Counted from the stretch's first letter, positions 24,968 to 34,094 are shown. The stretch is 49,076 nt of DNA from Acidithiobacillus sulfurivorans (GCF_018853815.1 NZ_JAAOMP010000077.1:1-49076); one strand, 5' to 3'. Numbers and translations are program-made. The notes: generated by a model not told the origin, from the sequence alone.

Positions 24968-26818
24968 TTATTGTGCTGTTTTCGGTTCAAGCTTTGCGTT
25001 AATGGCGGCGATTTCCGCACTGGCCGCTGCATTACCCGCTGAAACAGCGTCACTGTTCACGCCATACCCCGCGTCGGCGGTTCCCGCTTGTTTTTCATCT
25101 GCATTGGCTGCAGAGGTGTAGGCATTGGATTTTTCATTGTCATTACTGGAAACGGACTTATCCGCAGTGGCGCTTTCCTGATAACTGCTTGCCATAGAGC
25201 CCCATGTTGCCCGCAGATCGCCGGTTCGCGCACTGCTCGCATTACTGTTATCGGCTTGATCCAATTGCTGTGCTGTCGCTTGTAATGCAGTAGCGTTTTT
25301 AGACTGTTGCTCGTAATTCAAAGCCTTCGCTGCATTTACTTCGGCCTTTATTTGCGCGGCGCTCATCGCTGCTTCCTGGTTGTTCAGGGCCGTGTTCATG
25401 GCTGAACTGTTGATCGCCGGCCCTGATTGGATGATCCCGTTGGCTTTCAAAGACGCTTCGGCCTGTGCATCAGCCTGTTGAACCAGGTTGTTGTTCAATT
25501 GCAGGGCGTCAGCATCCGCTTCGGATTGGTCGGCCTGATAAGTCTGCAGGTCTTGATCAGCAGTATTGGAAGTGGCATTCGCATCCTGCTGGTACCGCAT
25601 ACTGGTGGCGGAATCCGCAGATGCACCATCGCCCCACATTGCAGCGCTTTCTGGTGTAGGGGCCACAGAGGCTGCTGCACTGTCAGATGCAGCCATTTCA
25701 TTGGCGCTGACCGCATCCGCAGAGCGGTTATTGGCATAGCTCTGTTGGATCAGAGAATTTTCTGCGTTTTGTGTAGCCGCATTGGACAGATTATTCACCT
25801 GGGTCTGCAACTGGGTATCCTCTATGGAACCCGTTCCACTCGGCCCGGTTTCTGCAGGGGTCGTTGGCAATGCAGCAGGTTGCTGACCTTCCTTCTGGTT
25901 GATCGCCGCGATGGCTCCATTGGCATTCGCCATTCCTTGGGCGTCACTTTGATAGTTCTGGTTGCTATGGGCGTCTGCCACCGTGCCAGGTGTCGAGGAT
26001 ATGCTGGTTCCGCTTGTCGGCGTAGACTGAAAATTCTGGCCTGTGGTGCTCTCCATGCTGGATATACTTTTGTTGGCTGCAGCGTCTAACGAGGCAATCT
26101 GGCTGGATGCACTCGCATCCCCTTCACTACGTGATGCACTGTTGTTTCCTGCATTCGCGGCCTCTGTGTTCTGGCTCATGGAACTGGACTGGCTACCGAT
26201 GGCATTCACTGCGCCCTGATAAGCCTGATAATCCGCATTGCTATTCTGTGCAGCAGAACCCGCCAAAGTGGATTGCTGACTGGCCGTCTGATCCATGGCT
26301 TGGGCCTGTTGAACATCCTCATTCCAGAGCCCATAGTAATACTGGTAGCGGCCATAATAATAACTGGCTGAATCTGCATATTGCCCGCTATTGTTGATGC
26401 AATCAGATTTTCCGTCTGCTACACAGGTGTTATAAGCAGAAGATGCGCTATTGTAGGCATTTTCGTTGTATAGGTAGTTACTCCAGTCTCCTTCGTAACG
26501 GTTTTTGTAATTGCCTTCAATGCCCATGAAATAGGGATCTGTAGCCGCATTGTATTGGTTGTTCGCCAGGTTGCTTGCCGTTTGAGACTGACCACCCAAT
26601 GCATTGCCTGTATTCAGGGTCTCATTGTTTTGATAGGTGTCGCTGTTTGCATCCGCATTGAACCAGTCCGTGGCAGCCTGTATGACTGAATGAGAAATCC
26701 CCGTGTCGTTTGCCATAGCCTCCGAAGAGTAATCAGAAGATCCGGCGAAAGCCGGACCAGGCAACAAGGCAAAAATAATCGCCGTCGCCAAACGCTTCTT
26801 CATAGAATAATTACGCAT
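24968..26818 (-). CDS. large exported Ala/Ser/Asn/Gln-rich protein (616 aa)
   Basis: A signal peptide (about residues 1-26, ending PAFAG) is followed by nearly 600 residues of low complexity rich in Ala, Ser, Asn, Gln and Asp, with a Tyr-rich patch (SASYYYGRYQYYYGLWNED). Two Cys (NTCVADGKSDCIN) could form a disulfide. Many Ala/Asn/Gln spacings suggest long helices or a fibrous form. GGGGGAG precedes the ATG at 26818. It overlaps the EAL gene by 8 bp and lies upstream of virB11 in the same operon. I recognise no family. An extracellular or periplasmic role in mating contact is inference. Confidence 0.75.
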   Translation of the reverse strand: MRNYSMKKRLATAIIFALLPGPAFAGSSDYSSEAMANDTGISHSVIQAATDWFNADANSDTYQNNETLNTGNALGGQSQTASNLANNQYNAATDPYFMGIEGNYKNRYEGDWSNYLYNENAYNSASSAYNTCVADGKSDCINNSGQYADSASYYYGRYQYYYGLWNEDVQQAQAMDQTASQQSTLAGSAAQNSNADYQAYQGAVNAIGSQSSSMSQNTEAANAGNNSASRSEGDASASSQIASLDAAANKSISSMESTTGQNFQSTPTSGTSISSTPGTVADAHSNQNYQSDAQGMANANGAIAAINQKEGQQPAALPTTPAETGPSGTGSIEDTQLQTQVNNLSNAATQNAENSLIQQSYANNRSADAVSANEMAASDSAAASVAPTPESAAMWGDGASADSATSMRYQQDANATSNTADQDLQTYQADQSEADADALQLNNNLVQQADAQAEASLKANGIIQSGPAINSSAMNTALNNQEAAMSAAQIKAEVNAAKALNYEQQSKNATALQATAQQLDQADNSNASSARTGDLRATWGSMASSYQESATADKSVSSNDNEKSNAYTSAANADEKQAGTADAGYGVNSDAVSAGNAAASAEIAAINAKLEPKTAQ

Positions 26819-27491
26819 GCGCTGCTCCCCCTTTTGTCCACAAGTAACCTTGCCCGAAATCTGCGCCTGTTTCCAGTGCTATTTTCATATCGTCATGTGT
26901 TTCAATCATCTCCAAAAGCACTTTGCAACCGGATGACTGCAAAGACTCGACCATCCCTTTGATGTAGAGATGACCAGTTTTCGGATCGCTCTTTCGCGCA
27001 TGATGGAGCAGGGCGCCATCAATTTTCGCAAAATGGGGTTTGCAGGAGATCGCTCTGCCCATTCCATCAACACCGCTTCCGATATCGTCCACAGCAATCA
27101 TGAAGCCACTTTTCTTGAGTCGTGCTATGGATGCCAGAATATCCGGCAATAGCCCATCATGGAAAGAATGCTCTGTCCATTCAAGAACAATTTGCCCTTT
27201 CGGTAAATGACCAACAAGATCCATGATGTCTACATCCAGCAGATGTTCGCCATCCAGGTTGATGAATAACAAGCCTTCCATATTCTTTAATAACCTCGGC
27301 ACTTCCGTGATTAAATACGCATAAAAGAATCGCCATCCACGCAGGTCAAAAGCCGGACAAAACTGTTTCCCGGCCAGCAGTTCATATCCCATGACAGAAG
27401 CATCCAGCAAAGAAACCAGTGGTTCGAGTCGGTAATGAAAGGCATTCACATGAAAGTTAGTCTGTGAAATTATAGGGTCTGTTTGCGACAT
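26811..27491 (-). CDS. EAL-domain protein, probable c-di-GMP phosphodiesterase (226 aa)
   Basis: It is almost only an EAL domain. Key positions are present: Glu37 in GYELLAG (the EAL motif position), Asn78 in FINLD, Glu104 in VLEWTEHS, Asp135-Asp136 in VDDIGSG, Lys157 in AKIDG, Glu194/197 in LLEMIET and Gln214 in GQGYL. EAL is ELL and DDFG is DDIG here, so activity is likely but not sure; a c-di-GMP receptor is the alternative. GAGG precedes the ATG at 27491. It lies in the relaxase operon, 30 bp after a 2-TM protein and overlapping the gene of the large exported protein. Confidence 0.85.
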   Translation of the reverse strand: MSQTDPIISQTNFHVNAFHYRLEPLVSLLDASVMGYELLAGKQFCPAFDLRGWRFFYAYLITEVPRLLKNMEGLLFINLDGEHLLDVDIMDLVGHLPKGQIVLEWTEHSFHDGLLPDILASIARLKKSGFMIAVDDIGSGVDGMGRAISCKPHFAKIDGALLHHARKSDPKTGHLYIKGMVESLQSSGCKVLLEMIETHDDMKIALETGADFGQGYLWTKGGAAHA

Positions 27492-27521
27492 GTTTTTTCC
27501 TCAATTTAATCAAAAAACTAT

Positions 27522-27785
27522 TCACCAATACTTTCGGCCATCCTGCATCATCTCTATTTCCCGATAAAGAGATTTCACCCAATCCGATATGTGCCACCCA
27601 AAAAACAAAGATAGTGGGGTAACCATGCAATAAAAAAAGGTTTGTCCAGATGGGATCGAAAAATGGAATATCCAGAAAATAAGTGTGAAAATTCCGTAAA
27701 GCAGGGCCACCACCATCAAAAATAAAATCATGACGACAAACAGTATCGTCAGCAGGATAAACAAAGGCTTTTGCGATGTTCTCAT
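27522..27785 (-). CDS. two-TM membrane protein (87 aa)
   Basis: A long, very hydrophobic N-terminal half (about residues 8-43) and a second segment (about 48-66) end in a charged tail (SLYREIEMMQDGRKYW). The ATG at 27785 overlaps the relaxase TGA (ATGA) and has GGGGAGG upstream. It is part of the relaxase operon. Unknown function; the next gene encodes the EAL protein. Confidence 0.65.
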   Translation of the reverse strand: MRTSQKPLFILLTILFVVMILFLMVVALLYGIFTLIFWIFHFSIPSGQTFFYCMVTPLSLFFGWHISDWVKSLYREIEMMQDGRKYW

Positions 27786-29341
27786 TCGTCAATGCCTCCC
27801 CGACTTTTGTTTTTAGTGCGAGCAGGTGAACGACGCTTTGCGTTATCCGGAATGGTTTTTTGGTTTTCAGCCCTGCCGCGTTCCTGCTCTCTGACCTTTT
27901 TACGTTCCAGCAGTTTTCTGTGCCAATAAGCCGCAAAGCCTGTCGTCGGCGCCTGGGAGTCTTCCACTTTCATCTTCTTCTGGTAATCCAGTTCATCATC
28001 AAGCGCTTTTTCAGGGATGGGCGTACTGTGCCAACGACTGTCCGGAATGATGGTTCCATAGTCTTCTACGCCAACGCCTCTATCCAGTCCCGTCAACGCC
28101 ACCAGGTGCCGTAATCCCAGTTTCTGTTCGCTACGCGCACGCTGCATACTGGCGGTCTGATAAACGATATGCGCACGGTTGTCCGTGCCCTCAATCAACA
28201 GGTAACTTCGTTCATTCTGCTCATCCAGCCCCGTCCCGAGAATCCGGCCCACCAGGCGTTCTCCGGCATGCAGTTTCGTGACCTGAGGCACGCAACGGGG
28301 TTCTGTCATCAGCGCCCGAGCTTCAGAGAGCATCTTCGAGCGCGTTTGCAGGATTTGGAGCTCTTTTAACGCTTTGTCCCATCCGGGTTCCAGGCGCCAG
28401 ACAACAGGAGCCACCTTGTCGGCAACGCCGATCTGCGTCAGCGCTTCCAATCGGCATTGTCGAAGGCGTCTCTCCATCATTTCCTTGGGAGTTCCTTCGG
28501 CTACCATGGGTTCTTGTACAGACACATAACCCGTGTCAGCATCTCTTTTTGCACGAGACTGAATATCCCGATCCAGTTGCGTGAACCGTCTCGCCGTGAT
28601 TTCCAGTTCTCTCGCCCGCAGCACATCCATTTCTGTGCGGTATCCCATTTTCTCCGTCAGGATGTCGGACGATATCGCCCGCATTCCACGACGAATCATA
28701 TCTGGTTCGATTTGCAGATTATTTTTCCCGCGAATCAATAAATGCACATGGGGGTGACTGGTATTGTGGTGATCAATCGCGGCCCATTCCAGATCCTTGC
28801 CCATCTCACTGCTCATCCGCCGCATAAAATCGCGGGTATATGACCTTAATGACGCCGCATCCATGGGATCTTCCGGTGCCAGAATGACTTTGAACAGATG
28901 GGGATCATCCGCAATCTGCCAGTGATTCAGTGTAGCGGGCATCGACACCTGATCCGATGTGGCATCAAACCCGTGGGCTTGTACTTTCTCACCATTGGCA
29001 GTTTGCTGAACTTCTTCCCGTTCCAGGTATCGACCGTGCGCTTCCCATTGGTCTGGTTTGCGATTCTTGGTGTAATTCACCTTGACCGTGCAGCGACGTG
29101 CTGCCGCTCGCAATGCAGGGCCTCTGGTCGCGGGACGATGCGGCATGGTTACGCCAAAGCGGGGTAACAGGGAACGTAATTTTGGTGCCTTGAACCCACC
29201 CGGGTGACGGGCACGCTGTACCCGGTTATGGACCACGGCTGCTGAAGCCCGATTCCGGCCACTCGGCGCTTTCCCGGGACTGATTCGCTTGATCGCTTCA
29301 ATGCGATCTTCCATCGTCTCAACAGAAGAAAGCGGCTTCAC
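27782..29341 (-). CDS. DUF3363-type (MOBP-like) relaxase (519 aa)
   Basis: This protein should nick the transfer origin and stay bound to the 5' end. A basic N-terminal region precedes VNYTKNRKPDQWEAHGRYLE, where Tyr105 is the best candidate nucleophile by comparison with DUF3363 relaxases (Tyr90 is the alternative). The metal motif is DHHNTSHPHVHLLIRG (near residue 190-205). HQ-type features follow (FMRRMSSEMG before it, ITARRFTQLDRDI after it). The C-terminus is very basic (RRSPARTKNKSRGG). It starts with GTG overlapping the previous TGA (GTGA). The candidate oriT lies about 960 bp upstream. Confidence 0.9.
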   Translation of the reverse strand: MKPLSSVETMEDRIEAIKRISPGKAPSGRNRASAAVVHNRVQRARHPGGFKAPKLRSLLPRFGVTMPHRPATRGPALRAAARRCTVKVNYTKNRKPDQWEAHGRYLEREEVQQTANGEKVQAHGFDATSDQVSMPATLNHWQIADDPHLFKVILAPEDPMDAASLRSYTRDFMRRMSSEMGKDLEWAAIDHHNTSHPHVHLLIRGKNNLQIEPDMIRRGMRAISSDILTEKMGYRTEMDVLRARELEITARRFTQLDRDIQSRAKRDADTGYVSVQEPMVAEGTPKEMMERRLRQCRLEALTQIGVADKVAPVVWRLEPGWDKALKELQILQTRSKMLSEARALMTEPRCVPQVTKLHAGERLVGRILGTGLDEQNERSYLLIEGTDNRAHIVYQTASMQRARSEQKLGLRHLVALTGLDRGVGVEDYGTIIPDSRWHSTPIPEKALDDELDYQKKMKVEDSQAPTTGFAAYWHRKLLERKKVREQERGRAENQKTIPDNAKRRSPARTKNKSRGGIDE

Positions 29342-30261
29342 AGGAAATCACCTATCAATGGCAGCAATAATCCACCCACAATCAGTATCCCCGCCAACAG
29401 GTTGAGCGCCTTCCGTGGCTTTTCTTTCTTGACCTCCCGGGCATAAAGTAAAACGCCAATACCAGCCACTGGAAAAAGCAAAATACCGACGGGTGCATTC
29501 AAGAATGCAGAAGCCAGCCCCCCATTGGGATCCCATGCGGGGAACCTGCCCGTGGAAATAATGGCACCCAGCGCCATACCCAATACCAATGGGATTATGC
29601 CCGCCAAAAAGGCCCACAAATGGGGCGTGTGGTCCTGGCTACGGGACGCTATTTCATCCTTCACCGTGGCAAACAGTTTTTCGGTCACGGCATTCATCAG
29701 TTCATCCGCATCGATGGGCGGAAGTACCACCACGGGCGGAGCGGGGGACGGGTTATGTCCGGGTGCAGAAGTAGACTGGCTTGCTGTCCCTTCCAGAGCA
29801 ATTCTGACTGGGCCATCACTTTTCTCTGTCCGGTCCTCTACCCTTGATAATTCATCCTCTACAACATCGTTTAATGGATTGCTGCCTGCAGGTCCGCCGT
29901 CTGCAAGACTGTTATCAATCAAAATATTTACATCTTCGCGCAACGCATCCATCTGATCAGAGAGATCTGTGATTTTATCCAATACAGGGGCAAGCCATTC
30001 AGAAGGGAAGGGTGCAATGGGGTCCTTTGAAACTGCAGATTCATCGCCTGGTTCCGATTCGGAAGGTGCCGTATCACTTACTGTTGGTTTGGGTGCTTTT
30101 TTTCGGGGGGATTCTGCACGCGGCCTCGGTGCCCTTGGTGCCACCGGTATCGGAACAGGATTTTGGAGCTCCTGCTCAACCATTTTTTCCAGATCATCCA
30201 GTTCCATGGTGGAATCGTCCGGCAGGACAGTATCTGTACTCTGATCGGACGATTCGGGCAT
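29338..30261 (-). CDS. membrane protein with long acidic/proline-rich cytoplasmic region (307 aa)
   Basis: About 210 residues of charged, Pro-rich and probably disordered sequence are followed by three hydrophobic helices near the C-terminus (about 213-232, 251-270, 283-305). A short helical region (WLAPVLDKITDLSDQMDALRED) may be a coiled coil. GAGGTGG precedes the ATG at 30261. It is the first gene after P4 and overlaps the relaxase start by 4 bp. The place next to the relaxase suggests a relaxosome anchor at the membrane. That is inference; no family recognised. Confidence 0.72.
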   Translation of the reverse strand: MPESSDQSTDTVLPDDSTMELDDLEKMVEQELQNPVPIPVAPRAPRPRAESPRKKAPKPTVSDTAPSESEPGDESAVSKDPIAPFPSEWLAPVLDKITDLSDQMDALREDVNILIDNSLADGGPAGSNPLNDVVEDELSRVEDRTEKSDGPVRIALEGTASQSTSAPGHNPSPAPPVVVLPPIDADELMNAVTEKLFATVKDEIASRSQDHTPHLWAFLAGIIPLVLGMALGAIISTGRFPAWDPNGGLASAFLNAPVGILLFPVAGIGVLLYAREVKKEKPRKALNLLAGILIVGGLLLPLIGDFL

Positions 30262-30291
30262 TTACCACCTCAGCAAAAGAAAAATCTATTT

Positions 30292-30301
30292 GGTATAGCA
30301 C
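30292..30301 (-). promoter_or_regulatory. shared promoter element P4 (GTGCTATACC)
   Basis: Minus strand GTGCTATACC about 30 bp upstream of the ATG at 30261, first gene of the relaxase operon. It abuts the repeat cluster that I propose as oriT. Confidence 0.7.
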
Positions 30302-30302
30302 G

Positions 30303-30420
30303 AGAAGAATGAACATGCCTTACGGGGTGTAAGCCTTGCAGGCGGCATGCCTTACAACAGGCTGTAAGTCCTGCTGGCAGCATGCCTTGCAGGACGCGCT
30401 GATGTTTTCGGAAAACACCA
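30303..30420. other. candidate origin of transfer (oriT) with repeats
   Basis: A non-coding stretch between the 1009-aa gene and the relaxase operon. CATGCCTT occurs three times (30314, 30346, 30381). Inverted pairs are CTTAC/GTAAG twice and CCTGC/GCAGG. A 15-bp palindrome TGTTTTCGGAAAACA lies at 30403-30417. TAAGTCCTGC at 30365-30374 resembles the ATCCTGC-type nic of MOBP origins with one change. Location by the relaxase operon and the dense symmetry support an oriT. The nic site itself is not proven; a regulatory region is the alternative. Confidence 0.5.
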
Positions 30421-30423
30421 TGA

Positions 30424-33400
30424 TTAAAGTTCCATCCCCTTGGAAGGGGATTTCGCTCGTTCCCGTGGACGGTTCATGGTTTTTTCCGACGGTCCCAAAC
30501 GATTTTTGGATTGATCCACTTCCAGTGCCTTTTCATAGAGTTTTTTACCCAAGGGGGTAGCAGGCTCTAGTTCAATGCCGTGTTTCACAGCCATCGCAAT
30601 GGTCTGCATCTGGAAAGCCGGGGAGCCTTCAAAGCGTACCGGCTCGCCAAACCGAGCACGCGCTTCCAACAGGGATTTTTCCGTCACCGCTTCGCGACGC
30701 TCACGGGCGGCAGAACCCAGGCCGATTATTGCTCTTCGGGTTACGGTGATTTTGTCCCCATGATCATAGATCAATGGTTTACCACGTTGATCGGCCATCA
30801 GCACTTCGGGCCGCTGCTTGCGGGCAAACGGGGGACGGGTCTCCGGTGAGGGGGTCTGTTCCCGCGACGTTTCAGGGCTGGGTGACGCTTCTGGCTGAGG
30901 AAAAAGTGGTTCGGCCTGAATGGGACGGTCGGCCATCTTCTTCATGTCTTCTGCGATATCCCCTGCAGATTCTACTTGTTGGGTTTTTTCAGGTTCCTTG
31001 GATTTATCGGGTTCTTCAGCCTTCTCGACCGAAGGTTTTGCGGCGACTTCCTGTGGTTCAGGCTTTAACGGCTTGTCAGACTGCAGGGTCCTGGCAGGCT
31101 GCTCTTGTTCCTGCTGTTTCTCAGCAATCACGCCTGTCATGAAATCGAATCGGTCCGGCTCAATTGCTCCTGAACGTGCTCTGGCTTCATACAACGTTTT
31201 CAGATCCGCCGGTTCTTTCTCCATCTTTTTTGCGGCAGCTATGGCTTCTTCCTGCGTAGCAAAGTTCAAAGTTTCAACCATCACTCGATTGCCGCCATCC
31301 CTGAACAAGGCGTGATCCTGTTTGAATATGCGATTGACCTGCCAACCTTTGAAATCATCGCCCTCCATGGGCATTTCCGGTGTCATACGAGCTCCCTCGC
31401 GCACAACCAGTGCTGCAACGCGCACCTCAGAGCTAAAACCTTCTGGTAGCTTGTCCGCGCCATGCGCAGCAAAAGGCCGATAGTTCGGACGTTCAACGGT
31501 ATCCAGACCTTGCTCTTTCCCCTGTTCAGGGGCGGTCTTTTTCACGTCTGCAAATTCCAGCCCTTCACGATCCGCCATTTCCTGCAATTCCGCAGCTTTG
31601 TCTGAACTCATGCCCCGCCCCGCCCACACCTGCTGCTGTGCTTCGACTTCCTTGTCCAGCCAGTGCGGTTCAGGTGTCATGTCATTCCCGACATTCGTTC
31701 TTTCTACATCACGCGGTTCAAATACCGGTGATTTCAGATTGGCAGCCATATCGTTGAGCTTTTCCTGCTGCTCCAGGGCGTTACCCAACATCTTGTCCAT
31801 GGCCGATTTATGCATGGGGTCCTTCATGTTGGTCCCGGCAATTTCCTGGCGAATGGTTTCCGCCCGCTCACCTTGCGGTATATCCGTAGTTGGCAATTGC
31901 TCGGGTTCCACATTTGGCATTAAAACCCGTACCTTCAGCCCCTCATCACCCAGGTCTTCCACCTGATATTTTCTGGATTTGTAAGTTTCCATCACGCTAT
32001 CTCCATATCTTTTCACAAAGCCCATAAACCGATTGTCTTTCATTGCGGTTTCAGGCAGAGGAGGAGGGTGGTGATACTGGGTAGGACGATCAGGTGTGGT
32101 CAGTCTTTGTGTGTTCTGATCCGATTCGGATAGAGTCGATTCAATTCTTGTTCCATCCACGCGCTGGATGCCTTCATTTCTCGCCTGAGCGAATCGATCT
32201 CGGAGGGCGTCAAGCGATACGGCTTTGCGGATGTGTCCGGCTTCGGCTTGTGTGAGACATTCGATGCCATAACCCCATTGCTCCTTTGCAAAGGCTTGCG
32301 TTGCTTGCTGTCCATGTTTTGTGAATATGGATTGTAGCATGGACCCCCGAATGGGCAAGTGTAATGCGCCTTCGTGGGCGACGCCGACTGCGGCACCCAG
32401 AACTGTCCCCTCGTGTGACTGAATATAGCCTCGCAAGGATGCCAAAGTACCGCCCATGGTCAAGGTGTCGTCCAGCAGGATGTATCCCGCGTTGCGGTTT
32501 ATCGCACCGTCAAATTCCGAGTGAATAACCAGGCGATGATCTGCACCAGATCCTGTTCGATACGAACGGGTGACCTGAAGGACATTCGTTTCTGTCTCCC
32601 AATCAAGTTGGTGCACCAAGTTTTTAGCAAATGCAAGAGGAATTCTATTATTTCCAACGGACTCTTCGGCCAGGACAGGCAACAAAACCGGATGTGCATG
32701 CTGTGAGCCCATTTTGCGGATGGCGTCCACAAATTCTGGCCGAATCAGCCGCTTCGCCAGATCAAAAGCAGCTTCATCATCACCCGCTTTTGCAGCCAAA
32801 TACTCTGGTTCACGTTTTAACGTACCCAGATCTCCATTGCGCAGCACATCTGGAAAATCTCCCCAGGGATATCTCTGAGGTTTGATATTCTGTGCTATAT
32901 GTTTGTTGACAAGAGGGGTTTTATCGTTCACAGTTTCCCTCGTCGCTTCTGAACTAGCATGAACGGTGTCTTTACTGTGAAGCTGATTCTCCGAAGGAGA
33001 AGTAACCACTTTTGTCCCTGGGTTGAAGGGGTTCTCAAAAGAAGACTGGATGGGCCCGTCCTGCTCCAAGAGTGGTTTCTTCTCCTGCAGGTATTCTTTT
33101 CTGCACAATGAAGCCGTTTTCACCGCATAGTAGTCTTCAGCGTTTTCTATGTCCGGAATACCTGGTTCCAGGCGGATCATGGCAAATCTGTCTTGATCCA
33201 TCCCGTGCACACGTAGGGTCAAAGCACCTGAACCCGCCTGATAGATTTTGTTGTATTTCTGGATTACTGAGGCAACAAATGCCTCTACGGATTCAAACCC
33301 GCCTTGGCGGATCTGATCTCCATGCCGTTGTTCAATATGCTGTAGATCGCTCTCTCTTAGTCGAATAGGCCCCGCCTGACGACTGATGATTTTTGCGGCG

Positions 33401-33453
33401 CCCTTCGGTAAATATCCAAAGTCATACCCGCCATCCGGAGAGCGAACGAACAT
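30424..33453 (-). CDS. polyvalent protein with PRTase-like and LPD7-like domains (1009 aa)
   Basis: Domains by eye: residues about 25-115, an LRESDLQHIEQRHGDQ...FVASVIQKYNKIY region like the nuclease-type N-domains of mobile-element polyvalent proteins; residues about 200-380, a phosphoribosyltransferase-like fold with the PRPP loop ILLDDTLTMGGTLASLRG (Asp328-Asp329); a long helical and disordered middle; and about 880-1000, an LPD7-like domain ending SPAFQMQTIAMAVKHGIELE. Such proteins are known from phages and conjugative elements and are thought to enter the recipient with the DNA. I start at the ATG at 33453 (TAATG with the previous stop). Targets unknown. Confidence 0.8.
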   Translation of the reverse strand: MFVRSPDGGYDFGYLPKGAAKIISRQAGPIRLRESDLQHIEQRHGDQIRQGGFESVEAFVASVIQKYNKIYQAGSGALTLRVHGMDQDRFAMIRLEPGIPDIENAEDYYAVKTASLCRKEYLQEKKPLLEQDGPIQSSFENPFNPGTKVVTSPSENQLHSKDTVHASSEATRETVNDKTPLVNKHIAQNIKPQRYPWGDFPDVLRNGDLGTLKREPEYLAAKAGDDEAAFDLAKRLIRPEFVDAIRKMGSQHAHPVLLPVLAEESVGNNRIPLAFAKNLVHQLDWETETNVLQVTRSYRTGSGADHRLVIHSEFDGAINRNAGYILLDDTLTMGGTLASLRGYIQSHEGTVLGAAVGVAHEGALHLPIRGSMLQSIFTKHGQQATQAFAKEQWGYGIECLTQAEAGHIRKAVSLDALRDRFAQARNEGIQRVDGTRIESTLSESDQNTQRLTTPDRPTQYHHPPPLPETAMKDNRFMGFVKRYGDSVMETYKSRKYQVEDLGDEGLKVRVLMPNVEPEQLPTTDIPQGERAETIRQEIAGTNMKDPMHKSAMDKMLGNALEQQEKLNDMAANLKSPVFEPRDVERTNVGNDMTPEPHWLDKEVEAQQQVWAGRGMSSDKAAELQEMADREGLEFADVKKTAPEQGKEQGLDTVERPNYRPFAAHGADKLPEGFSSEVRVAALVVREGARMTPEMPMEGDDFKGWQVNRIFKQDHALFRDGGNRVMVETLNFATQEEAIAAAKKMEKEPADLKTLYEARARSGAIEPDRFDFMTGVIAEKQQEQEQPARTLQSDKPLKPEPQEVAAKPSVEKAEEPDKSKEPEKTQQVESAGDIAEDMKKMADRPIQAEPLFPQPEASPSPETSREQTPSPETRPPFARKQRPEVLMADQRGKPLIYDHGDKITVTRRAIIGLGSAARERREAVTEKSLLEARARFGEPVRFEGSPAFQMQTIAMAVKHGIELEPATPLGKKLYEKALEVDQSKNRLGPSEKTMNRPRERAKSPSKGMEL

Positions 33454-33815
33454 TATCCCACTTCCCATACGGGACCATCAGGGTCCTGTAGGCATTCCCG
33501 GTAGAATTCCACGTCTACACCCATTTTTTCGGCGACCAGTGATTCCGGTAACTGCTTCGCGACCACAAGAACCCCGCAGATATGCCCGATATAGTCCAGT
33601 GCCGCTTTTACAGATTCCAAGTTGTCCGGATAGGAAGAAAACAAATGCACAACATCGGTATCGCTTTCGCGTAAAAGCCGATCAATGGCGTTCTTGTATT
33701 CTCCTGCACCCAGGCTATCGTCTACCTTCTGCCAATCCTTTTCATTGGTAGAAATCCACAATAATGCATTGTCTTGCCCACTGTTCTGTCGATCCCGTTT
33801 AAGCCATCCCAACAT
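33453..33815 (-). CDS. hypothetical soluble protein (120 aa)
   Basis: Soluble, acidic, with no signal peptide (MLGWLKRDRQNSGQDNALLW...). It contains VVHLFSSYPDNLESVKAALDY and ends DPDGPVWEVG. GAGGGGG precedes the ATG at 33815. The stop overlaps the start of the polyvalent protein, so the two are probably made together and may interact. No family recognised. Confidence 0.7.
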   Translation of the reverse strand: MLGWLKRDRQNSGQDNALLWISTNEKDWQKVDDSLGAGEYKNAIDRLLRESDTDVVHLFSSYPDNLESVKAALDYIGHICGVLVVAKQLPESLVAEKMGVDVEFYRECLQDPDGPVWEVG

Positions 33816-33824
33816 AAATCCCCC

Positions 33825-34094
33825 TCACAGACCCAGACTATGTAATGCCAGTTCTTTGCCTAACTCCTTACGGATAGCTTTCCCTGTCGTTTCAAAACCC
33901 AGGGACTCCGCTTTTGCCGCAAGACGCTGAATTCTTTTTTCCGCCAACAGGCGTTGCGTCGTTCCTACCGGGAGACCCGATGGATCTGGAAACGCATGGA
34001 TTTGCTGCAGAATCCGTGTCAACTCCCGTTGATGCTTTTTGTCGGTTTGCAGGGCACTTTCCGCCCATATGGTAAGATCCGTTGCCATACTCAT
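33825..34094 (-). CDS. hypothetical helical protein (89 aa)
   Basis: Mostly helical and basic (SMATDLTIWAESALQTDKKH...), with RIQRLAAKAESLGFETTGKAI near the end. AAGGAGG precedes the ATG at 34094; a longer reading has no site. It lies in the P5 operon, 12 bp after the 98-aa gene. Unknown function. Confidence 0.65.
   Translation of the reverse strand: MSMATDLTIWAESALQTDKKHQRELTRILQQIHAFPDPSGLPVGTTQRLLAEKRIQRLAAKAESLGFETTGKAIRKELGKELALHSLGL

Noticed and set aside
25427-26089. A 220-codon plus-strand open frame, rich in Cys, Arg and Gly
   Set aside because: It is antisense to the repetitive exported protein, has no start signal and an implausible composition.
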